From positions 6,093,001 to 6,157,000 of the forward strand of contig NZ_BLPG01000001.1 in the NCBI RefSeq assembly GCF_011764445.1: 64,000 bases of DNA, in the 5' to 3' direction. Positions 17,410-26,041 of this stretch are shown in pieces. This stretch comes from Phytohabitans rumicis (GTDB taxonomy: Bacteria > Actinomycetota > Actinomycetes > Mycobacteriales > Micromonosporaceae). The translations under genes were made by a program, and so were the position numbers. The notes beneath the pieces are model-generated. The model ran no database searches, was not told the origin of the DNA, and was given only the letters and a program-made list of their open reading frames with translations. The first letter of the stretch is position 1. Each line of letters begins with the position of its first letter.

Positions 17410-18936
17410 GGTCCTTGAGGAAGAACTCCCGCAGCGGCTCGACGTGCCGGTCCGGCCGGCGCCACTCGGCCAGCAGGTCTTCCAGCAGGTGCTGCTCCGC
17501 GACCAGGTCGGCACCCCGGTAGCGGCGGATCACCGGATGGATGAACGCGCTCTCCCTGGCCCGCCCCGGCTGCGGGTGCCGCTCGATCGCGAAGACGTCG
17601 GCGTAGTCGTCGCGGCCCCAGCGCAGCGCCGCCGTGTAGTAGTGCGACGAGCCCGCGAAGCGCGATACGGCGTAGTCCTCGGGCAGGTCGCGGTAGTGCC
17701 GGAAGCGGCCGGTCACCGGGTCGAAGACGAAGGCGTCGCACAGGTACTCGAACTGGGTCCACAGCGCCGAGCTCCAGTTCAGCCGGTCGAGCGTCACGGT
17801 GGTGAGCGCGTCCGGCTCGGCCGGCACCTCGTCGTACGCCAGCGGCACGCCGTCGTAGCGCTCGCGCAACAGCTGCGTGAACGTCCGCAGGTTGTACCGG
17901 AAACCGTCGATGAAAGGCGACGAGGCGTGCTTGACGTCGCGGGCCTGCGCGATGGTGCCGGCGAAGTAGAGGTCGTCCACATTGGACGATTGCCAGTCCG
18001 GCCGGAGCCCGGGCATCCGGTCGTCGCGGATCATCTCCGGTTGGCAGTGCGGCTCGAAGAGCGAGGTGTCCATCCGGAAGCCGGTGCACCGCAGCACCGA
18101 TTCGTATTCCAGGAGCGCCCGCTCGCCGTCGGCGTGCGTGTAGGTGATGTCGACCTCGAAATGGTCGTTCACCGGGCGGATCTCGTCGATCGTGCAGTCG
18201 AGTACGGAGTGCAGGGTCTTGAACTGGTAGCTGTCCAGGATCGCGCCGTACTGGCCGCGTACGTCGCCGGGATGCTTCGTGTTCCAGGCCAGGCGCAACG
18301 GTTGGCGGCTGGCCAGATGCACCATCGCCGCGTGGCCGAAGATCGCCGCCGCGGTCTCGAACGCCGAGTTTCCCTTGCCGATGATCAGCACCCGCTGGCC
18401 CGCGTACGCCTTCGGCTCGACCTCCATGTCCTCGTACCCGATGGCGTGCTCGATCCCGCGGATCGGTGGCACGTACGGCCGGCCCCAGCCGGTCGCGACG
18501 ACCAGGCAGCGGGCGCGCCACACGCCGTCGGCGGTGTGCACCGCGAAGCCGTCCTCGTCGCGGCCGATCCGTTCGACCGCCGTCCGGTAGCGCACGTTCA
18601 GCGCGTGGATCCGCTGGAAGTCGGCCAGGTAGCGGACCAGGTCGTCGGCGTGCGGGAAGTATTCGGTGCTGTATTTCGGAAACGACAGCTCCGGTGCGTC
18701 GTTGAGCAGCGAGTTCCAGTCCCAGCGCAGCTTGATCTCCGGGTCGGTGCTGGTGGTGTGCACCTTGTTCAACGAGATCAACCGGCGGTGCCGCGGGTAC
18801 TGGGCGAAGAAACCGCCCGGCTCGCTTTCGCGTTCGAGCGTCACGTAGTCGGCGCCGGCCCGCTGCAGGTAGTAGCTCAGTTGGAGCCCGGCGGGGCCCC
18901 GCCGACAATGACGTACTGGTGCCTGTGTTCGGCCAC
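17393..18936 (-). pseudogene. Flavin-containing monooxygenase-like oxidoreductase, frameshifted near the N-terminus as written
   Basis: The main frame (17393-18844) encodes 483 residues with a second dinucleotide site VLIIGKGNSAFETAA, an ATGWGRPYVPPI segment and a long C-terminal extension, resembling FOXRED2-type FAD/NAD(P)-dependent oxidoreductases. It lacks the N-terminal FAD site. That site is just upstream in another frame: GTG 18936 after GGGAGGG gives VAEHRHQYVIVGG and, once a single base is restored in the G4/C4 tract at 18893-18900, continues as PAGLQLSYYLQRAGADYVTL. The full enzyme would be about 514 residues. I regard a missing base in the sequence as the likeliest explanation. The substrate is unknown. 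It is divergent from the sigma factor gene across 116 bases. Confidence 0.8.
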
Positions 18937-19052
18937 GGCCGCCCTCCCTGACTCGTCCACTGTGCCCCGACGATGCGGGACGCCTCGACCGGTGTCAATC
19001 CGGGCGCGACCAGATGTCGCCCGTCCGATGACCGTGGGTAACCTCTGTAGGC

Positions 19053-20300
19053 GTGACGGCTAGCGACGCTCACCGGACGATCGAGGCGGTCTGGCGGATC
19101 GAGGCGGCGCGACTCATCGCCGGCCTCGCGCGGATGACCCGGGACTTCGGGCTCGCCGAGGAACTGGCCCAGGACGCCCTCGTCGCCGCGCTGGAGCAGT
19201 GGCCCGCGTCGGGCGTACCCGATAACCCGGGCGCCTGGCTGATGGCGATCGGCAAGCGCCGCGCGATCGACCACTTCCGGCGCCGTGAGCGCCTCGACCG
19301 CAAGGTCGACGAGATGGGGCGCGACCTGGAGACGGAGCAGACGCCCGACCTCGACGCGGCCATCGAGGACATCGGCGACGACCTGCTGCGCCTGGTCTTC
19401 ACGGCCTGCCATCCGGTGCTCTCCACCGAGGCGCGGGTCGCACTCACGCTGCGTGTGCTCGGCGGCCTGACCACGGAGGAGATCGCGCGGGCGTACCTGG
19501 TGCCGGAGTCGACCGTCGCGCAGCGCATCGTGCGCGCCAAACGCACCCTCGCCGACAAGCGCGTGCCGTTCGAGGTGCCGTCGGCGGCCGAGCTGCCCGA
19601 GCGCCTCGCGTCGGTGCTGGAGGTCATCTACCTGATCTTCAACGAGGGATACACGGCCACCGCGGGCGACGACTGGATGCGGCCCGAGCTCTGTGAGGAC
19701 GCGCTGCGCCTCGGGCGGATCGTCGCGGAGCTGGTCCCGCGGGAGCCGGAAGCGCACGGGCTCGTCGCGCTGCTGGAGATCCAGGCGTCCCGCTCTGCCG
19801 CCCGCACCGGTCCGTCCGGCGAGCCGGTGCTGCTGCTCGACCAGAACAGGGCCCGCTGGAACAGGCTGCTCATCCACCGCGGCCTCGCGGCCCTCGACCG
19901 CGCGGAGAAGCTGGGCGGCGCGCGCGGTCCGTACGCGCTCCAGGCCGCGATCGCGGCCTGCCACGCGCGGGCCCGGACCGCTGACGAGACCGATTGGGTA
20001 CGGATGGCCGCGCTCTACGAGGCGCTCGCGGTCACCACGCCGTCCCCGGTCGTGGAGCTGAACCGCGCGGTGGCGGTTTCGATGGCGTTCGGACCGGAGG
20101 AGGGCCTGAAGCTCGTCGACGAGCTGACCGCCATGTCCGTGCTGAAGGACTACCACCTGCTGCCGAGCGTCCGCGGTGACCTGCTCGCCAAGGTGGGCCG
20201 GGTGGACGAGGCGCGGGCCGAGTTCGTGCGGGCCGCGGAGTTGACCCGCAACGCGCGGGAACGAGAACTGCTGCTCAATCGCGCCCGTGCGCTTGACTGA
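19053..20300 (+). CDS. ECF42-type RNA polymerase sigma factor with C-terminal extension (DUF6596/TPR-like)
   Basis: 415 residues. Sigma region 2 spans about residues 10-85 (EELAQDALVAALEQWP, AWLMAIGKRRAIDHFRRRER) and region 4 about 120-170 (LGGLTTEEIARAYLVPESTV, AQRIVRAKRTLADK). A long helical C-terminal extension follows (VIYLIFNEGYTATAGDDW, ALQAAIAACHARA, SPVVELNRAVAVSM), as in group ECF42 where the extension, not a separate anti-sigma factor, is thought to control activity. These genes are usually next to a DGPF/YCII-type protein gene; none is seen on either side here. Start GTG 19053. Confidence 0.9.
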   Translation: MTASDAHRTIEAVWRIEAARLIAGLARMTRDFGLAEELAQDALVAALEQWPASGVPDNPGAWLMAIGKRRAIDHFRRRERLDRKVDEMGRDLETEQTPDLDAAIEDIGDDLLRLVFTACHPVLSTEARVALTLRVLGGLTTEEIARAYLVPESTVAQRIVRAKRTLADKRVPFEVPSAAELPERLASVLEVIYLIFNEGYTATAGDDWMRPELCEDALRLGRIVAELVPREPEAHGLVALLEIQASRSAARTGPSGEPVLLLDQNRARWNRLLIHRGLAALDRAEKLGGARGPYALQAAIAACHARARTADETDWVRMAALYEALAVTTPSPVVELNRAVAVSMAFGPEEGLKLVDELTAMSVLKDYHLLPSVRGDLLAKVGRVDEARAEFVRAAELTRNARERELLLNRARALD

Positions 20301-20390
20301 GTCATCACTCGGTCGCGCAGCGTGGTACGTGAATGTAAACTCTCTGGCCGCGGCAGCCATGTGATTGTGTGAATCAGTACCATCGGGCAC

Positions 20391-21452
20391 ATGCCACGCC
20401 ACCCACAGATCGCGGAACCCGACTCCACGCAAGCCTTCGTGCTTCCGCCGGATGGTGCACCCACCAAGCAAAAGCCTCGCAAGGGCCGCCGCGCCCGGAC
20501 GATCGTGCTGATCAGCCTGCTGGTGGTGGCCCTGCTCGCGGGTGGTGGTTTGCTGGCCGGTGGGCTGTATCTGCGGTCGGTGGAGGGGAGCATCGATCGG
20601 GTCGACGCGTTCAACGACGTGCCCGAGGAGGCGCGCCCCGACAAGGTGGTGAAGGACGCCAAGAACCTGCTCATTCTGGGCAGCGACTCCCGTGACCCGG
20701 AAAACACGTCCGGCTCCCGAAGCGACACCATCATCGTGGCGCATCTGCCCAAGGGCCGGGGCAGCGCGCAGATGATCTCCATCCCGCGGGACACCTGGGT
20801 GAGCGTGCCGAAGAGCAAGGACGGCAAGCACGGCGGCGTGGACGCGAAGATCAATGCGGCCTTCGCCTGGGGTGGCATCCCGCTGATGGTGCAGACCGTG
20901 GAGAAATACACGGGAGTCCGCATCGACCACGTGGTCATCGTCGACTTCGCCGGCTTCCAGGAGATCATCGACGCACTCGACGGGGTAGAGATCGACGTCG
21001 AAGAGAGCTTTACCTCGATCCACAAGCCGCACCGCAAGTTCACCAAGGGTAAGCAGACTCTCGACGGTGCGGCCGCGCTCGACTACGCACGGGAGCGGTT
21101 CGCGTTCAAGGACGGCGACTTCGCCCGCATCCGCCACCAGCAGCAACTCATCAAGGGGGTGCTGGACAAGGCGGCCTCCGGCGGCCTGCTGACCAACCCG
21201 GGCCGGTTGAACTCGTTCCTGCGGGCCACCGCCGACGCGGTCTCCGTGGACGAGACGCTCAGCATCTTCGACACCGCGACCGAGCTGCGCCACCTGCGCA
21301 GCGGAAACCTCACCTTCCTGACGAACCCCACCAAGGGCACCGGTCGGGTCGGCACCCAGAGCGTGGTGCTGGACGACCCGGTGAAGGCCAAGGCCCTGTA
21401 CGACGCGGTCCGCCGCGACGCGGTCGACGAGATATTGAATGTCGCAAAGTAG
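20391..21452 (+). CDS. LytR-CpsA-Psr (LCP) family cell-wall glycopolymer ligase
   Basis: 353 residues. LCP proteins transfer undecaprenyl-linked glycopolymers to peptidoglycan or other acceptors on the outer face of the membrane. A short cytoplasmic basic tail precedes one membrane helix (about 38-62), then the extracellular LCP domain: NLLILGSDSR, RSDTIIVAHL, MISIPRDTWVSVP, KINAAFAWGG and LDYARERF, with the conserved arginines and aspartates that bind the pyrophosphate. It opens the exopolysaccharide locus, just before the initiating sugar transferase, so it is the likely attachment enzyme for that polymer. Confidence 0.92.
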   Translation: MPRHPQIAEPDSTQAFVLPPDGAPTKQKPRKGRRARTIVLISLLVVALLAGGGLLAGGLYLRSVEGSIDRVDAFNDVPEEARPDKVVKDAKNLLILGSDSRDPENTSGSRSDTIIVAHLPKGRGSAQMISIPRDTWVSVPKSKDGKHGGVDAKINAAFAWGGIPLMVQTVEKYTGVRIDHVVIVDFAGFQEIIDALDGVEIDVEESFTSIHKPHRKFTKGKQTLDGAAALDYARERFAFKDGDFARIRHQQQLIKGVLDKAASGGLLTNPGRLNSFLRATADAVSVDETLSIFDTATELRHLRSGNLTFLTNPTKGTGRVGTQSVVLDDPVKAKALYDAVRRDAVDEILNVAK

Positions 21453-21553
21453 GATGCCGCACCACCCTCCGGGCCATGGTGCAGCCATCGACACGGCCGT
21501 ATCCTGCTGGCGGTCGCTCAGGCATTAAACCTGTTGCGGACAACGGGGGAAAG

Positions 21554-23122
21554 ATGAATATTTCAGGCTTGTCAACAGTTGGTCACGAAGCGACAGTGGA
21601 GCTTCCCGTCATCGACGCCCGTCACCGGGCGCCCGCGGTGGCTGGCGAAGACGCCGCCGAGGAGGACCATAGCCAGGGCCGGGGCATTCCCCGGCCGCGT
21701 ACGGCAGAGGTAGGCGCGGTCAACGGGCAGGAGTCCGCCCCGCGACCGGCCGCGACAGCGGTGTTGCCGTACGTCAGCTCCGCCACATCCAAGCGCACCC
21801 GGCCGCTGCGGGCCTGGATGATCACCGCGCCGGTCGACGTGGTCGCGCTGCTGACGCCGTTGCTGCTCAGCGCCCAGTACTGGCGGGGCACGCTGGTCGC
21901 GGCCGGGCTGACCGTGGTCATCTTCGCGGCCGGCGGGCTGTACCGGGCCCGCCGCCATGTCAGCATCCTGGACGAGCTGCCCAGCCTCTGCGGCCGGCTG
22001 CTGGCCTCGGCGGCCATCGTCGCGATCATCGCGGCGATGCGGCACGACTCGGTCGAGTACGGCGCCGGCTTCATGCGCGGCGTCGCCCTCTCCGCGGCGC
22101 TGGTCATCGCGGGTCGGGTCATCACGCGAAAGCTCACCATCGTCGCCCGCAAGCGGCGCTGGGTCGAGCACAACGCGATCGTGGTCGGCACGGGCCCGGT
22201 GGGCATCGAGCTCGCCCGGCTGCTGCGCCGCTACCCGCAGTACGGCCTGCGGTTCGCCGGCTGGGTCGACACCCAGGTCGGCGACGTTCCAGGAGGCGCG
22301 CCGGTGATCGGCTCCCTCGACGACCTCGAAAAGACCATCCCGATGGTCGAGTGTGACGTCCTCATCGTCGCCGACACCGACATCCCGGAGTCGACGCTGA
22401 TGGACGTCCTGCGCCGGCCCGTGGCCGCCAGCTGCGACCTCTGGGTCGTGCCGCGCCTGTGGGGTTCGCACTCGCAGAACCGTTCGCCCGACCACATCGG
22501 CGCGATCCCGGTCGTCCAGGCCCGCCACATCAACCTGTCCGGGCCGCGCTGGTGGGTCAAGCGGGGGTCCGACATCCTCTTCGCCTCCATCGCGCTGGCC
22601 GCGCTGAGCCCGGTCCTCCTGCTGTGCGCGATCGCGACGTTCCTGGACGGCGGCCGGGGCATCTTCTTCCGGCAGGAGCGGATCGGGCAGTTCGGAAAGC
22701 CGTTCCAGGTCATCAAGTTCCGCTCGATGCGGCCGGTGAACGAGCACGAGTCGCAGACGAACTGGTCCATCGCGGACGACCGCCGGGTCAGCGCCATCGG
22801 CCGCTTCATGCGGCGTACGTCGCTGGACGAGCTGCCCCAGCTGTGGAACATTCTGCGCGGCGACATGACCGTGGTCGGCCCGCGGCCGGAGCGGCCGTTC
22901 TTCGTGGAGAAGTTCTCCGCCGAGCACCCCGACTACGCGATGCGCCACCGCGTGCCCGTCGGCCTGACCGGGCTGGCGCAGGTCAGCGGCCTGCGCGGCG
23001 ACACACCGATCTCCGACCGGGCCCGGTTCGACAACTACTACATCGAGAACTGGTCGCTCTGGCTCGACCTCAAGGTGCTGATGCGCACGATCGCCGAGGT
23101 CTTCCGGGGCGGGGGGCGCTGA
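21554..23122 (+). CDS. Polyprenyl glycosylphosphotransferase initiating exopolysaccharide synthesis
   Basis: 522 residues. It should transfer a sugar-phosphate from a nucleotide sugar to undecaprenyl phosphate, the first committed step. The N-terminal half has four or more membrane helices and a CoA-binding-like domain (AIVVGTGPVGIELARLLRRY). The C-terminal catalytic domain starts with a membrane helix (GSDILFASIALAALSPVLLL) and contains RQERIGQFGKPFQVIKFRSM, RRTSLDELPQLWNILRGDM and VVGPRPERP, the bacterial sugar transferase signature. ATG 21554 follows GGGGGAAAG; an upstream frame start at 21476 is less likely. The gene ends 20 bases before the double hairpin element. Confidence 0.92.
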   Translation: MNISGLSTVGHEATVELPVIDARHRAPAVAGEDAAEEDHSQGRGIPRPRTAEVGAVNGQESAPRPAATAVLPYVSSATSKRTRPLRAWMITAPVDVVALLTPLLLSAQYWRGTLVAAGLTVVIFAAGGLYRARRHVSILDELPSLCGRLLASAAIVAIIAAMRHDSVEYGAGFMRGVALSAALVIAGRVITRKLTIVARKRRWVEHNAIVVGTGPVGIELARLLRRYPQYGLRFAGWVDTQVGDVPGGAPVIGSLDDLEKTIPMVECDVLIVADTDIPESTLMDVLRRPVAASCDLWVVPRLWGSHSQNRSPDHIGAIPVVQARHINLSGPRWWVKRGSDILFASIALAALSPVLLLCAIATFLDGGRGIFFRQERIGQFGKPFQVIKFRSMRPVNEHESQTNWSIADDRRVSAIGRFMRRTSLDELPQLWNILRGDMTVVGPRPERPFFVEKFSAEHPDYAMRHRVPVGLTGLAQVSGLRGDTPISDRARFDNYYIENWSLWLDLKVLMRTIAEVFRGGGR

Positions 23123-23141
23123 GATTGGTCAGGCTTAGAGC

Positions 23142-23424
23142 GGTTTTGGGGCCGGGGTGCCTCGCGAAGCCCGTCAGGCTTGATGTCTTCGCGAGTCACC
23201 CCGGCCCCAAAACCTGACCAGGGCGGTCCAGTCGACAAGCGCACCAACTCTGGAGTCCCCGCCATTGTTGGGTCCCCGGGGACTCAAACGTCGGCGGTAA
23301 CTCCAGAGTCTTTAAAAAGCGTGACCGTCGCCCCTAGCTGGACCAGGTCAGTTTTGGGGGGCCAGGGTGACCTGCGAAGACATCAAGCCTGACGGGCTTC
23401 GCAGGGCACCCTGGCCCCCAAAAC
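23142..23424. repeat. Large paired hairpin element between convergent genes
   Basis: Two long stem-loops in opposite orientation. Hairpin 1 (23142-23214) has an 18-base outer arm beginning GGTTTTGGGGCCGGGGTG and a nine-base inner arm CTCGCGAAG around a 17-base loop. Hairpin 2 (23351-23424) has the related arm GTTTTGGGGGGCCAGGGTG and inner arm CCTGCGAAG. Its loop is the exact reverse complement of loop 1 (CCCGTCAGGCTTGATGT). Between them lie ACTCTGGAGT / ACTCCAGAGT and the palindrome GTCCCCGGGGAC near the centre, so the whole 283 bases is one imperfect palindrome. It separates the sugar transferase and DUF1501 genes, which converge, and may act as a two-way terminator or be a non-coding mobile repeat. 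No gene lies in 23123-23436. Confidence 0.85.
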
Positions 23425-23436
23425 CCCAGATCCCAC

Positions 23437-24680
23437 TCAGCGGAAGAGCGGCAAAGACTCACCCCGGTAGCCGTCGAGGAACTGGGCCGGGTCGGCGCCC
23501 AACACCGACCCGAGCAGCGTGCCGTACACCTGGCGGAAGTCCATGGTGGCCTTGAGATCGCCGTCGTCCAGGTCGGTCAGGGTCGGCTGCTCGCCGTAGA
23601 AGCCGCCGGCCACGCCGTGGCCGAGCACCAGGACCGGCCCGGCGGTGCCGTGGTCGGTGCCGTCGGAGGCGTTCGCCCGTACCCGCCGGCCGAACTCGCT
23701 GTAGACCACCACGGTGACCCGCTTGCCCGCCTCCGTACGCGCCAGCCGGTCCAGGAACGCGGTCAGCGCCTTGTCGAGCTGGTCCAGCAGCATCTCGTGC
23801 CCGGCCAGCTCCTCGGCGTGCGTGTCGAAGCCGCCGAGGCTCACCGAGTAGACCCGGGTGGGCACGTTGGCCTCGACGCAGCGCGCCACCAGCGAGAGCT
23901 GCGTGGCCAGCGCGCTGGCGCCCCCGGTGCCGGTGGCCGGTACGTTCGGCCCCCACTGGCGCCCGCGGTCTCGGTCGCGTGCTCGGCCTGGCGTACCACG
24001 CGATCGACCCGGAGCAGGTCGGTGTACGACGTGGCGGCGCGGGCGCACATCGCCGGCTCGTTCGCCTGCCGCTGCCCGAGGGCCGACACCATGTCCGCGG
24101 TGATGCCGTCCGGGAGGGTGAGCCCGCTGATGCTCACGCAGGCGCCCGCCTGGGTATCGCCAGCGAGCAGCACCGGCAGGACGGGCTCGAAGCTGACCGC
24201 CGCCTCCGCCGGTGCCTTCGTGCCGTCCAGCCAGCGCCCGACCCAGCCGGTGTGGATGGGGGTCACCGGAGACGCGGTCTGCCAGATGTCCATGGACCGG
24301 AAGTGGCTGCGGTCGGGCTTGGGGTAGCCGACGCCGAGCACGATGGCGACGTGCTTCTCGTCCCACAGCCGCTTGATGCCGGGCAGCTTCGGGTTGAGGC
24401 CCAGCGCGTCGTCCAGGTGCAGCACGCGGTCCTGCGGGTACGCCAGCTCGGGCCGCGCCGAGTGGTACGCCGGGTCGGCGTACGGGATGACGGTGTTGAG
24501 GCCGTCGTTGCCGCCGTACAGCGTGACCAGGACGAGCCGGTGCTCCGGCTCGGCGGCGGCACCCTTGGCCCCCTTCGCCAGCAGCTCGGCGATGCCCAGC
24601 GCGCCCGAACCGACCACCAGCGCGCCGGCACCGGTGACGCCGGATGCGATGAGGAAACGGCGGCGAGTCAGCGCGTCCAT
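23437..24680 (-). pseudogene. DUF1501 secreted protein, frameshifted as written
   Basis: DUF1501 proteins are Tat-exported members of the alkaline phosphatase/sulfatase-like fold of uncertain function. The N-terminus has a twin-arginine signal (LTRRRFLIASGVTGAGALVV), then VLVTLYGGNDGLNTVIPYAD and LPGIKRLWDEKHVAIVLGVG. The C-terminal half (VYSVSLGGFDTHAEEL, VVVYSEFGRRVRANASDGTD, HGTAGPVLVLG) is in another frame. The frames join by adding one C to the run of five at 23950-23954, giving ETAGASGGGPNVPATGTGG. With that correction the protein is about 414 residues and complete. It follows the DUF1800 gene by one base, the usual pairing. Confidence 0.85.
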
Positions 24681-24681
24681 G

Positions 24682-25950
24682 TCACGTCACCAAGTACTCC
24701 GGGCTCGCGAGCCCAAGGGTCAGCATGTGCCGGGCATCCTTCACGCCCTTCAGCACCGCGTACGTCCGGTCGGACCATCCGTCGAGGCACAGGATGTATG
24801 CCAGCTCTTCCGGGGTCGTGCGTTCGATGGCGGTCAACGTCGCGAGCGTACCAGCCAGGCCGAGCCTGACCTGGGCGGCGGCCGAGGTGAGCCAGGAGCC
24901 ACCGGCGGGCCAGCCGCCGACGCTCGGCGGCGCGAACGGCAGCTGCCCGAGGGCCCGCAGGCCATCGAAGATCGACGTGAGCTGCTCCGCGGGCAGGCCA
25001 CCGAGGCGCAGTCCCAGTTGCCGCATGGCGCCGACGAGCCACTCCACCGGTTGCTTGACCAGCGTGTTGGTGGTGTCTTGAAAGGCCAGGTCCGCGAAGA
25101 GGACCTTCAGCATCGACCGCGGCTCCGGAAACGCACTCGCCATGCTTTCCCTGGTGCGTTCGGGAATGGGACGGTTTGACGAGGCATAGCGATACCACAT
25201 CCGGGTGGCGATGAACCGCGGGCATTCCTTGCGCCCCAGCAGCATGTCGACGAGGCGGCGCGCGGTGAAGGCGTCGGTCGTACCCAGGATGGTCTTTCGC
25301 CCCTTGTCGTGCTGCTCCGCCTGGAAGAAGCACGCTTCCGAGCCCAGGCTGACCCGCCAGCCGGTGAGCGCCCGGCCGGCCTCCTTGACGTCTTTCTCCG
25401 TGTAGTGCCCGATGCCGAGCGTGAAGAGTTCCATCAGCTCGCGGCCGAGGTTTTCGTTGGGCGACGCCTTGGTGTTGAGCTGCCCGTCCAGCCAGTAGAC
25501 GAGGGCGGGGTCGACGATCATCCGCCGGGTCATGTCGACGAAGTCCCGGGACTGCCGCAGCGTGCGGTGCTGGGCCAGCATGAGCGCGGGGCTGCGGACC
25601 TTCTCGATGGACGTGGCCCAGTGGCCGTGCCAGAAGAACAGCAGCTTCTCCACGGCCTGGTGGTCGGCGACCGTCATCCGGTCCAGCCACCACTTCGTGA
25701 TCTGCTCGATCTGGACCCGCCGGACGTGGTCTCCGCTGGACCGCTGGGCGACTGTCGGGTTCGGCTTGTCGGCGAACGGATCCATGCCCAGCACGGGGAT
25801 CGGGGCGCTGCTCGCGCCGACATCCGGTCCGGGCGGAGAGATCAACGCCGACAACGTCGCCGCGTACCCTGCCTTTCGGGCGGCCGCGAGCTCCGCACCG
25901 GTGGGACCGAAGCCGGCCCTGTGCAGAAGCAGCGCGACATCGTCGGTCAT
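24682..25950 (-). CDS. DUF1800 family protein
   Basis: 422 residues, no signal peptide visible. DUF1800 proteins almost always accompany DUF1501 genes and their function is unknown. Marks are MTDDVALLLHRAGFGPTGAE at the N-terminus, LLFFWHGHWATS, NLGRELMELFTLGIGHYTEK, ARALTGWR-like AGRALTGWRV, and PPSVGGWPAGGSWL. ATG 25950 fits the family start although the ribosome site is weak. The stop is one base before the DUF1501 start. The pair is opposite in direction to the surrounding exopolysaccharide genes. Confidence 0.88.
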   Translation of the reverse strand: MTDDVALLLHRAGFGPTGAELAAARKAGYAATLSALISPPGPDVGASSAPIPVLGMDPFADKPNPTVAQRSSGDHVRRVQIEQITKWWLDRMTVADHQAVEKLLFFWHGHWATSIEKVRSPALMLAQHRTLRQSRDFVDMTRRMIVDPALVYWLDGQLNTKASPNENLGRELMELFTLGIGHYTEKDVKEAGRALTGWRVSLGSEACFFQAEQHDKGRKTILGTTDAFTARRLVDMLLGRKECPRFIATRMWYRYASSNRPIPERTRESMASAFPEPRSMLKVLFADLAFQDTTNTLVKQPVEWLVGAMRQLGLRLGGLPAEQLTSIFDGLRALGQLPFAPPSVGGWPAGGSWLTSAAAQVRLGLAGTLATLTAIERTTPEELAYILCLDGWSDRTYAVLKGVKDARHMLTLGLASPEYLVT

Positions 25951-26041
25951 GCTCGCACCATAGGTGAAGAATCGCCGGGTGTGAAACCGAGCCGACCAGG
26001 CGGGTTGCGCGCGGCAAGCGCGGACTCTACGGTGTGCGGTC

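Noticed and set aside
17337-21494. A very long open frame on the minus strand (about 1385 codons) across the monooxygenase, sigma factor and LCP genes
   Set aside because: It is antisense to well-recognised genes, has low-complexity composition and no domain; high GC content keeps such frames open by chance.
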